Below, piece after piece: positions 39,900 to 46,955 of a stretch of DNA of 64,000 bases (its first letter is position 1; the number at the start of each line of letters is the position of its first letter). A program made the translations under genes and the position numbers. Origin of the DNA: Sphingomonas sanguinis NBRC 13937 (GTDB lineage Bacteria > Pseudomonadota > Alphaproteobacteria > Sphingomonadales > Sphingomonadaceae); assembly GCF_001591005.1 (NCBI RefSeq), contig NZ_BCTY01000010.1, positions 22,925-86,924 on the forward strand, given 5' to 3'. The notes under the pieces were generated by a model. It ran no database searches. It was not told the DNA's origin and worked only from the letters and a program-made list of their open reading frames with translations.

Positions 39900-40309
39900 T
39901 GTCTCTCGATTCTTCCATGAAAGGCCAGTTCGTGTCCCAACTCATCATGACCGTGGACGATTCGCCCAGCATGAGAATGCTTCTGCGCGCCGCGCTCACC
40001 GATATGGGATATCGGGTGCTGGAGGCCGAGGACGGCGTCCATGCGCTCGATACGCTGGACGGCGTGACGCCGGACACCGCCCCCGATCTGGTCATCACCG
40101 ATATCAACATGCCGCGCATGGACGGTTTCGGCCTGATCGAGGCCCTGCGCCGCCAGCCCGGTCATCGCAACCTGCCGATCCTGGTGCTGACCACCGAAAG
40201 CTCGGACGAGAAGAAGGCACGCGCACGCGAGGCGGGTGCGACCGGCTGGATCGTCAAGCCCTTCAACCCCGAAAAGCTCGCCGCGGCCATCCGCCGCGTG
40301 CTGCACTGA
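39899..40309 (+). CDS. cheY: Chemotaxis response regulator CheY
   Basis: This single receiver domain of 136 aa controls the flagellar motor or buffers phosphate. The phospho-acceptor is Asp68 in LVITDINMPRMDGFG, with the acidic pair at IMTVDDSPSMRML, Thr in LVLTTESS and Lys in WIVKPFNPEKL. The start at TAATG is 18 bp longer than an ATG at 39917; the longer form is coupled to cheD. A second cheY is not in this operon. Confidence 0.93.
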   Translation: MSLDSSMKGQFVSQLIMTVDDSPSMRMLLRAALTDMGYRVLEAEDGVHALDTLDGVTPDTAPDLVITDINMPRMDGFGLIEALRRQPGHRNLPILVLTTESSDEKKARAREAGATGWIVKPFNPEKLAAAIRRVLH

Positions 40310-40333
40310 TCCCGTTCGGAGAGGAACACCGCC

Positions 40334-40777
40334 ATGTCGCGTCAGCTCATCACCTTCCAGCTCGGCGACCAGATCCTGGGCGTCGACATCATGGCCATCC
40401 GCGAAATCCGCGCTTGGTCGCCCGCCACCCCGCTGCCCAACGTGCCCGCCCATGTGCGCGGCGTGGTGAACCTGCGCGGTGTGGTGCTGCCGGTGCTCGA
40501 CCTGCGCCACCGGCTGGGCTGGGGCATCACCGATCCCAGCGCGCGACATGTCATCATCGTGGTGCGGATCGGCGACCAGCTTCAGGGCCTGATCGTCGAC
40601 GCGGTCAATGACATCGTGACCATCCCGCCCGAGGCGATGCAGCCGCTGCCCGACATGGGCGATGCGACGGCGGCCCATTATCTGGAAGGACTGGCGACGA
40701 TCGAGCAGCGCCTGATCCTGATCCTGGCGCTCGACCGGCTGACCGACAGCGTTTCGCTGACCGCCGAGGCAGCCTGA
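40334..40777 (+). CDS. cheW: Chemotaxis coupling protein CheW
   Basis: This 147-aa adaptor links receptors to CheA. It has two SH3-like subdomains with the conserved strands LITFQLGDQILGVDIMAIREI, VRGVVNLRGVVLPVLDLR and LQGLIVDAVNDIVTIP. GGAGAGGAAC precedes the ATG, and the gene lies 24 bp after cheY. Confidence 0.95.
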   Translation: MSRQLITFQLGDQILGVDIMAIREIRAWSPATPLPNVPAHVRGVVNLRGVVLPVLDLRHRLGWGITDPSARHVIIVVRIGDQLQGLIVDAVNDIVTIPPEAMQPLPDMGDATAAHYLEGLATIEQRLILILALDRLTDSVSLTAEAA

Positions 40778-40827
40778 TCATTTTCTCTGTATCGTGACGG
40801 CGTATCCGTCTTGGAAGGTATTGCGTA

Positions 40828-41841
40828 ATGGCCGACGTAAAGGTTCTGGTGGTCGATGACTCGCTGACGATGCGGGTCCTCATCTCGGGCGCCCTCGAAC
40901 GCATCAAGGGCGTGCAGGTGGTGGGAGCCGCCGACGGCGCGGCCGAAGCGCGCGAAATGGTCAAGCAATATCGTCCCGAGGTGATGACGCTGGACGTCGA
41001 GATGCCGGGCATGAGCGGGCTGGAATATCTGGCCGAGATCATGGAAGAGCGGCCGATGCCGGTCATCATGTTCTCGACCCGCACCGCCGCCGGCGCGGCC
41101 GAATCGATCGAGGCGCTGCGGCTGGGCGCGATCGACTGTTTCCCCAAGCCCAAGGTGGCGGTCCAGTCCGAACTGGATGCGATCATCGGCAAGCTGGGCA
41201 AGCGGATCAAGTCGGCGCGCAACGCCGATCTGAAGCGGACCTCGGCCAGCACGCTGGGCCATGCCAAGAAGGTGACGACCGCGCCGATGAACTGGAACGG
41301 CCGCGTGCTGGCGATCGGGGCCGACGCCGCCAACACCCAGGCGCTGTTCGACCTGTTCCAGAATTTCCCGCCCAACTGCCCGCCGACGCTGGTCGTGCAG
41401 CAGATGTCGCCCGGGCTGTTGACCCCGATGGTCGAGCAGCTGCGCGAACAGATCGCCCCCAAGGTCGTCGAAGCGACCGACGGCATGAAGGTGGAACAGG
41501 GCACCATCTATTTCGCGCCGCAGGGCGACACGCACATGGTCATCGACAGCTGGCCCGAAGGCACGATCCGCCTGCTCGCGCGCGAGCCGGTGGCGGGTGA
41601 GCGTCCGTCCATCTCGCTGCTCTTCGCCTCGGTCGCCAAGGCGGCGGGCAACAACGCGCTTGGCGTGCTGGTTGCGCTGGACGACGAAGACGGCGCGGCG
41701 GGCCTGCGCGCGATGATGGCGGGCGGTGCCTATGCCATTGGCCGCAACGGCACCGACTTCACCCTGTCCAAAGGCATGGCGTCGCAGCCGATCGCGGGCG
41801 ACGCGATCGCCGCCAATATCATGAAGCTGTGCAGCAAATGA
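40828..41841 (+). CDS. CheB-like protein with destroyed methylesterase triad
   Basis: This 337-aa paralogue of CheB has an intact receiver (Asp in VMTLDVEMPGMSG, Lys in FPKPKV). In the esterase domain the Ser is replaced by Asp166 (AIGADAANTQAL against AIGASTGG), and the His by Gln192 (VVQQMSPG against VQHMP). Asp288 (DDEDGAAGLRAM) is kept. It should not demethylate receptors. It may act as a phosphate sink, a competitor of the real CheB, or a binding partner of the receptor tail. The frame is clean, and the gene lies 50 bp after cheW and is coupled to the next gene. Confidence 0.93.
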   Translation: MADVKVLVVDDSLTMRVLISGALERIKGVQVVGAADGAAEAREMVKQYRPEVMTLDVEMPGMSGLEYLAEIMEERPMPVIMFSTRTAAGAAESIEALRLGAIDCFPKPKVAVQSELDAIIGKLGKRIKSARNADLKRTSASTLGHAKKVTTAPMNWNGRVLAIGADAANTQALFDLFQNFPPNCPPTLVVQQMSPGLLTPMVEQLREQIAPKVVEATDGMKVEQGTIYFAPQGDTHMVIDSWPEGTIRLLAREPVAGERPSISLLFASVAKAAGNNALGVLVALDDEDGAAGLRAMMAGGAYAIGRNGTDFTLSKGMASQPIAGDAIAANIMKLCSK

Positions 41842-42155
41842 CCGAAAAGGCAAAAGACGGGGGCGCCGCCCCCGGCCTCAGCCCGGGGCTGAGCCCCGCC
41901 CTGGCCCAGGCCCTGGCCGACGAGCTGGTCGAACTGACCCACTCCTTGGCCGAGCTGGCCTATGAGCTGGGCAGCGACCCCGACACGCTGCGCCGCCACA
42001 TGGTGAGCATCCAGTCGGTCGACCGGATCACCCAGGCGCAACTGGCCATCGCCGACATATTGCGATCCGATGCGCCGACGGCGAACCGGATCGACGGCGT
42101 GACGCTGGAAACACTGGCCGATCGTCTGCGCAACAGGCTCGATCAGGCGGCCTGA
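41838..42155 (+). CDS. Small last-gene chemotaxis protein with DxxxQ (CheZ/CheT-like candidate)
   Basis: This 105-aa protein closes the che operon, sharing ATGA with the CheB-like gene before it. After a disordered Gly/Pro N-terminus it should be helical. Residues 55-69 include Q59, Asp62, Thr65 and Gln66 in IQSVDRITQAQL. Asp62-x-x-x-Gln66 matches the spacing of the CheZ phosphatase pair (DLTGQ). In S. meliloti the last che gene, cheT, encodes a small CheZ-related protein, so a CheY phosphatase is a plausible role. This is inference from one short motif and from position. Confidence 0.6.
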   Translation: MTEKAKDGGAAPGLSPGLSPALAQALADELVELTHSLAELAYELGSDPDTLRRHMVSIQSVDRITQAQLAIADILRSDAPTANRIDGVTLETLADRLRNRLDQAA

Positions 42156-42183
42156 TTCACGCCCCCTGATCCCTGGCGGACGG

Positions 42184-42702
42184 TCAGGCGCCGAGGCGCG
42201 GATTGTCGCGAAGCGTCATCCGCTCGACCATCGGACGAAGACCGGTCAGCCATTGCCGCACGCGGGCGCGGGTATCCTCGCTCAGGCTCAGCAGCGCCAG
42301 CCGACGATCGGTCGGATGCGGCGCGCTTTCGAACATGCCGTTCGACACCATCATGTTGATCCAGCGGACCGCCGTCGTGCGCGGCACCCCTGACGCGCGG
42401 TAGCAGGCACTGGTTTCCACCGGCCGCCCCGCCTCTTCCTCCAGAAACACGAACAACAGCATATCGAACGCCGGATCGGCGAACAGCTCTGCGTCGAAGA
42501 GCTGCCCGATCCCTTCGCGCGCCGAGCGGATGATCTGCCCGATATCGGCAGGTCTGATCCGTGCCTCGGTCTCGCTGCGGACGAGCGATTCCAATAGCGC
42601 CAGTTCGTCGCGAATGCGGCGAAGGCGATCGTCGATCCCGTCCGGCGTGTCCCCCGCGCGTGCATCATAGCGGTCGCTCATGACCTCAGCACTCCGACCC
42701 AT
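42184..42702 (-). CDS. MarR-like winged-helix regulator
   Basis: This regulator of about 172 aa has an N-terminal helical extension (DDRLRRIRDELALLESLVRS) and a winged helix (SACYRASGVPRTTAVRWINMMVSNGMFESAP, then DRRLALLSLSEDTRARVRQWL). A GGGGAG box 6 bases upstream supports the start at 42702; starts at 42681 or 42777 remain possible. It is convergent with the che operon. Nothing indicates its target; the TonB receptor that follows on the same strand is a candidate. Confidence 0.8.
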   Translation of the reverse strand: MGRSAEVMSDRYDARAGDTPDGIDDRLRRIRDELALLESLVRSETEARIRPADIGQIIRSAREGIGQLFDAELFADPAFDMLLFVFLEEEAGRPVETSACYRASGVPRTTAVRWINMMVSNGMFESAPHPTDRRLALLSLSEDTRARVRQWLTGLRPMVERMTLRDNPRLGA

Positions 42703-42941
42703 ATATTGCTCCCCAACCGTCAGAGTCTTGAGACCTGTCCGGCACCATCGAAACATATTCCGGTTTCGTCGTGCCATCGCAATTCACTGTCGGGCGGGAT
42801 GGCATCAAATTTATGGTAGGTTAACCAGAAACTTAATTGATCGATCCCGAATTCATACCGAATCGGACACTTTTCGGAAAACTCGATGCTTGCAGAGACG
42901 CGACTGTGTCGGATCGCTTCGCAACAAGGTCATGTCCCCGG

Positions 42942-45779
42942 TCAGAAAAACAGCTTGCGGATCGACAGCCGCACGGTCCGACCCAGCGGATCGAGATAAC
43001 CCGGCTGATATCCGATCGGCACCGTCCCGGTCGCATCCGTTACCCGCTGGCGCTGGTTGAATACATTGTCGACCACCAGGCTGACGCGCGTGCCGCGCAG
43101 CCAGGGATGTTTCTTCAACAGCTCCAGCCGCTGGCCCAGATCGGCGAACAGGCGGAAGTCGAGCGTCGCCAGACTGCCGAATTCCAGCGGCTGGGGATTG
43201 CCGGGGGTGCCGCCATTGACCCGCGTCGCGCTGCGCCAGTTGCCCGACAGCCGCATGCCGACGCCGTTATTGGCATAGCCCGCCTGCGCCTCCAGCTGGT
43301 GGCGTGACGTACCGCCGCTCGATCCGATCGCATCGCCGCGCAGCAGGTCGAGATCGGGGCCGCCATCGGCGACGATCACCCGGTCGGCAAAGGTCCAGGT
43401 GTGATAGAGCGCGAACTGCACCCGGCCGCCGCCACCGCCACGCCCGCCGCCAAAGCCCCCACCCCGGAAGCCGCCGCCCGGCCCGCCGGCACCGGGTCCG
43501 CCCGGCGCGCCACCGGGACCACCGGGACGCCCGTCTCCCGAACCGTCGCCACGCGGACCACCCTCGCCGCCCGGCCCGCCCCTTCGACCGGGGAAATTCA
43601 GGCCCGCAAAGGGATTGGGTCCGGTTCCGGCCCGAAACGCCTCGATCTCCTTCTGGATCTTCGACTTGATCGGCTTGGAGAAGTTCAGGCCCCAGCGCAG
43701 CTGCGACCGTTCGGTCCGGGCAAAGTTGATCGGGCGGGAATCGACGCGCAGCAGATTGCCGCCTGCATCGCGGGTGAAGCGGTCGGGGAAGGCCTCCTCG
43801 ATCGCGGCGGTCGGCGTCGGGAAGGACGCGATCGGATCGTCGGTGTTGATGCGGTAGTAATTGGCGGTCAGGTTGATATCGCGCTGGCGCCACGGCTTCA
43901 CGTTCAGGCCGAGTTTCATGACATGGCGATTGTCCGCGACCAGCGCGGGATTGCCGCCGGTTACCGCCGTGATCGTCGCGGTGGTGCCGCGCACATAGTC
44001 GAACAGGCGGACATTGGGCGTGGTGATCGTCGGATTGCCCAGCTGCTGCGCGGTCGGCGCATCCTCCTGGTCGGTCCAAGACGCCAAGAACCGCACGCCC
44101 TCCAGCGGCGACCAGTTCGCGCCGTAACCGACCGTGGTCAGCGTGCCGAAGTCCGACAGGTGATCGGCCCCGGCGTTGACGTTCAGCGACAGGTCGCCGA
44201 TCGCGCCCAGCACTTGGCGGTCGCGATTGGCGATGGGGAAGTCCAGATTCACTTGGCCGTTGACGATATCGCGTGACACGTCGCCGGTCTGGACGACACC
44301 GAAGCGTGTCGAGCTGCTGGAGAAATCGCTGGTCTCACCGCCCAGCTTGACGCTGGCCTGCACGTCGCCCGCGGGCAGCGCGAAGACGCGGCCATTGAGC
44401 AGCGCATCGACCTCGCCCGAGGACGAGGTCGACCGCGCGAAATTGCGTGCCGCCAGACCCAGGGCATCGAGCGGACCATAAGGGTTGGCGGTCGGATCGT
44501 TCGCGTTCAGGCGCGCCTGCAAATCGGCGGTGTTCAGCCCGGTGTCGGTCGCGACCCGGCTTTCGGCGCGGTCGTACGAACCGGTCAGCGACCAGCGCCA
44601 CTTGCCGATATCGCCGTTAAACACCGTGCCCAGATGCGCGGTCAGCCCGGTATTGTCCTGGACCAGCGGGCCATAGGCGTTGGTCAGCCGCGAGACTGTC
44701 GCACCGGTGGCGAAGGGCGAATAGGGATTGCCGACCGGCAATTGCAGATTGGCCGTGGGCAGGCCGTTCCAGCTGTTGCTCTGCGTCGTCTGCACCTCGG
44801 CATTGAACGAGGCGGACACCTTGTCGAAGATGTTACGCGCATAGACGACATTCGCGTCCCATTGCCGCTGCGCCGATTGCAGCGTGCGATAGGGCGTGAC
44901 GTCGGTGCTGGTCGCCGGGCTGCCCGCCAGCTGCGCCAGGCTCGGCGCGGCGGCCAGGCCGCCGGGCACGCCGACCACGCTGGGGCTGGTGCCGGTCAGC
45001 GCGGCGAGGCCGGGATCGGCGGTGACGATATTGCCGCCGAGCGACGCGTTGGAGCCGGGCGCGATGATGCCACGCTCCGCCTCAGTCAGGCGCGAGGTTT
45101 CGGAATAATCGGTGTGGATGCTCAACCGCTTGTCGCGGCGGATCTGCAACCAGTCGAGCTTGCCCTGCCCCATCGCCGAGCCGCCTTGGGTCGGCACCTT
45201 GCCGATCGCCTCGGCCGCCAGCGAGCGGAAGCGCGGGCGCAGGACGAAGTTCACCACCTTCTGGTCGGCGCGATAGCCATATTTGAGCGAGACTTCCTCG
45301 GGCAGGATGTCGACGCGCAGGATCGCCTCGGTCGGCAGGTCGCGAATTTCCTGGAAGCCGGCGATCCGGCGACCGTTGAGCAGGATCACCGGCGATCCCC
45401 CCCGCCCGCTGGTCGTCTGCGGCGCGAGTTCGGTCAGCAGGTCGGAGACGCTCGACACGCCGTAAGCGCGGATATCGGCGGGGCTCAGCTGTTGTTCGGG
45501 GGGAATATCGCCGGGGACCTTGCCGGGTTCGCGGCGCGCGGTGACAACGACATCGCCTTCGTCCGCGCCTTCCTCATCCGCCTCGGGCTGCGGCTGGGCC
45601 TGGGTGCGCTGGGGAGCGGGCGGGGTCTGGGCGGTCGCGGCGGCGGGGGTGCCGTCCGTCGTGGTCGCGGCGGGCGTCGGAGCCTGGGACGGCGTAGCCA
45701 GCGGGGTCGCCACCTGCGCCTGCGCGATCGCCGGCATTGCACTCGCCAGCATCAAACCCGCCCAACGCCGCATGTCCAT
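42942..45779 (-). CDS. TonB-dependent receptor with long Gly-rich insertion
   Basis: This is a 945-aa outer membrane receptor. The signal peptide ends near AIAQAQ. A low-complexity Pro/Ala/Thr/Gln segment follows (residues about 25-70), then the plug (VVVTARR; LLNGRRIAGFQEIRDLPTEAI) and a long beta-barrel ending in ...VRLSIRKLFF. The barrel is interrupted at about residues 727-784 by a Gly/Pro/Arg-rich stretch (GGPGG, RGGGFGGG and similar repeats). The ligand is unknown. It lies alone with clustered direct repeats just upstream of its start. The final Phe fits outer membrane assembly. Confidence 0.92.
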   Translation of the reverse strand: MDMRRWAGLMLASAMPAIAQAQVATPLATPSQAPTPAATTTDGTPAAATAQTPPAPQRTQAQPQPEADEEGADEGDVVVTARREPGKVPGDIPPEQQLSPADIRAYGVSSVSDLLTELAPQTTSGRGGSPVILLNGRRIAGFQEIRDLPTEAILRVDILPEEVSLKYGYRADQKVVNFVLRPRFRSLAAEAIGKVPTQGGSAMGQGKLDWLQIRRDKRLSIHTDYSETSRLTEAERGIIAPGSNASLGGNIVTADPGLAALTGTSPSVVGVPGGLAAAPSLAQLAGSPATSTDVTPYRTLQSAQRQWDANVVYARNIFDKVSASFNAEVQTTQSNSWNGLPTANLQLPVGNPYSPFATGATVSRLTNAYGPLVQDNTGLTAHLGTVFNGDIGKWRWSLTGSYDRAESRVATDTGLNTADLQARLNANDPTANPYGPLDALGLAARNFARSTSSSGEVDALLNGRVFALPAGDVQASVKLGGETSDFSSSSTRFGVVQTGDVSRDIVNGQVNLDFPIANRDRQVLGAIGDLSLNVNAGADHLSDFGTLTTVGYGANWSPLEGVRFLASWTDQEDAPTAQQLGNPTITTPNVRLFDYVRGTTATITAVTGGNPALVADNRHVMKLGLNVKPWRQRDINLTANYYRINTDDPIASFPTPTAAIEEAFPDRFTRDAGGNLLRVDSRPINFARTERSQLRWGLNFSKPIKSKIQKEIEAFRAGTGPNPFAGLNFPGRRGGPGGEGGPRGDGSGDGRPGGPGGAPGGPGAGGPGGGFRGGGFGGGRGGGGGRVQFALYHTWTFADRVIVADGGPDLDLLRGDAIGSSGGTSRHQLEAQAGYANNGVGMRLSGNWRSATRVNGGTPGNPQPLEFGSLATLDFRLFADLGQRLELLKKHPWLRGTRVSLVVDNVFNQRQRVTDATGTVPIGYQPGYLDPLGRTVRLSIRKLFF

Positions 45780-45817
45780 CCCTTTTCCCTCTATCCGTAG
45801 GTTTGGGCGTTAGGACG

Positions 45818-45859
45818 CAAATGTCGCACAAATGTGCCGTCGACGACGACAAATGTCGC
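45818..45859. promoter_or_regulatory. Three phased direct repeats CAAATGTSSC upstream of the TonB receptor
   Basis: CAAATGTCGC occurs at 45818 and 45850, and CAAATGTGCC at 45829. Starts are 11 and 21 bp apart, so all lie on one face of the helix. They are 39-80 bp before the start codon at 45779. The phasing suggests repeated binding of one regulator. No known site type is recognised. Confidence 0.45.
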
Positions 45860-45889
45860 TGATTACAAAACCAGATAAAGCGATAGCGA

Positions 45890-45907
45890 CCCCGGCGAAG
45901 GCCGGGG
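45890..45907. repeat. 18-bp palindromic repeat, copy 1
   Basis: CCCCGGCGAAGGCCGGGG (7-bp stem, GAAG loop) is embedded in a noncoding gap. An inverted copy of the same core forms the centre of the 28-bp palindrome at 46018-46045. Such palindromes are frequent in sphingomonad genomes. Confidence 0.65.
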
Positions 45908-46017
45908 CCCAGCTTCGGCGCAGCCGATGGTGTGCCAAACGACGCGGGAGAGGCAACCGCGATCCGCTCGCTTTTGCCTCCCCCGCCATGTTCCGCGCGC
46001 TTTCAACCTTTCGGCAA

Positions 46018-46045
46018 CTGTTCCCCGGCCTTCGCCGGGGAACAG
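46018..46045 (-). terminator. Palindrome CTGTTCCCCGGC, copy 2 and terminator after fpr
   Basis: A 12-bp stem CTGTTCCCCGGC (46018-46029) and GCCGGGGAACAG (46034-46045), loop CTTC, lies 12 bp after the fpr stop on the minus strand. Its core matches the repeat at 45890. It probably serves as terminator as well as being a repeat copy. Confidence 0.6.
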
Positions 46046-46057
46046 AAGCGGCGGGAT

Positions 46058-46870
46058 TTACCCGGCAAACGCCTTTTCGATCACGTACGCACCGGGCTGC
46101 GCATTCGAGCCTTCGGGGAAGCCCATTTCCTCGAACTTGGCGCCCAGCGACTTGATCATCTCCATGCTGCCGCACATCATGATCCGGTCGGTTTCCGGGT
46201 TGAAGCCATGCGCGCTGGGGAGCCCTGCGAACAACCGGCCGTCCTCGATCAGCGCGTCGATGCGGCCGGTCGTGTGGAACGGCTCACGCGTGACGGTCGG
46301 GATATAGTGGAACTTCTCCTGCGCGACGTCGCCGACCAGGGGATCGTCGGCCAGCTTGCCCGCCAGCTCGTCATGAAAGGCCAGGTCGCTGACCCGGCGC
46401 ACCGAGTGGACGATGATCACCTCGTCGAACATGTCGTAAATGTCCGGGTCGCGCGCGACCGACAGGAACGGCGCCAGCCCGGTGCCGGTCGACAGCATGA
46501 ACAGCCGCTTGCCGGGCAGCAGCGCGTCGGCGACCAGCGTGCCGGTCGGCTTGCGGCCCAGATAGATGTTGTCGCCGGGCTGCACCTTTTGCAGCTTGCT
46601 GGTCAGCGGGCCGTCCTCGACCTTGATCGACAGGAAATCCAGCTTTTCGTCATAGGACGGGCTGGCGACCGAATAGGCGCGGAGCAGCGGCTTGCCGTTG
46701 TCGCCCTGCAAGCCGATCATCACGAACTCGCCCGAACGGAAACGGAAGCTGTCGGGGCGCGACACCGAGAACGAAAACAGATGCTCGTTCCAGTGATGGA
46801 CGCTCTGAACCGTCTCGACGCTCAGCGCCGTGGTCGGGGTCAGTTCGGGCAGGGCAGTATCGGTCGACAA
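46058..46870 (-). CDS. fpr: Ferredoxin/flavodoxin--NADP reductase
   Basis: This 270-aa flavoenzyme transfers electrons between NADPH and ferredoxin or flavodoxin. The FAD-binding motif is RAYSVASPSYDEKLDFLSIKV, with EFVMIGLQGDNGKP before it. The NADP site is LFMLSTGTGLAPFLSVARDP, and the C-terminal DRIMMCGSMEMIKSLG and end GAYVIEKAF are typical of Fpr. It lies between a TonB receptor and the siderophore receptor on the same strand. An 8-bp hairpin separates it from the upstream gene. Confidence 0.95.
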   Translation of the reverse strand: MSTDTALPELTPTTALSVETVQSVHHWNEHLFSFSVSRPDSFRFRSGEFVMIGLQGDNGKPLLRAYSVASPSYDEKLDFLSIKVEDGPLTSKLQKVQPGDNIYLGRKPTGTLVADALLPGKRLFMLSTGTGLAPFLSVARDPDIYDMFDEVIIVHSVRRVSDLAFHDELAGKLADDPLVGDVAQEKFHYIPTVTREPFHTTGRIDALIEDGRLFAGLPSAHGFNPETDRIMMCGSMEMIKSLGAKFEEMGFPEGSNAQPGAYVIEKAFAG

Positions 46871-46896
46871 ACCTCAAAACTCCTTTGCGCCCCTTG

Positions 46897-46916
46897 CCCG
46901 CCGATCGGTCGGCGGG
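46897..46916 (-). terminator. Hairpin between siderophore receptor and fpr
   Basis: CCCGCCGA (46897-46904) pairs with TCGGCGGG (46909-46916), loop TCGG, 40 bp after the siderophore receptor stop. A plausible terminator without a T run. Confidence 0.45.
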
Positions 46917-46955
46917 ACGGGCGGATACGTCAAATGCGAATGAATCGGGTGCGCC

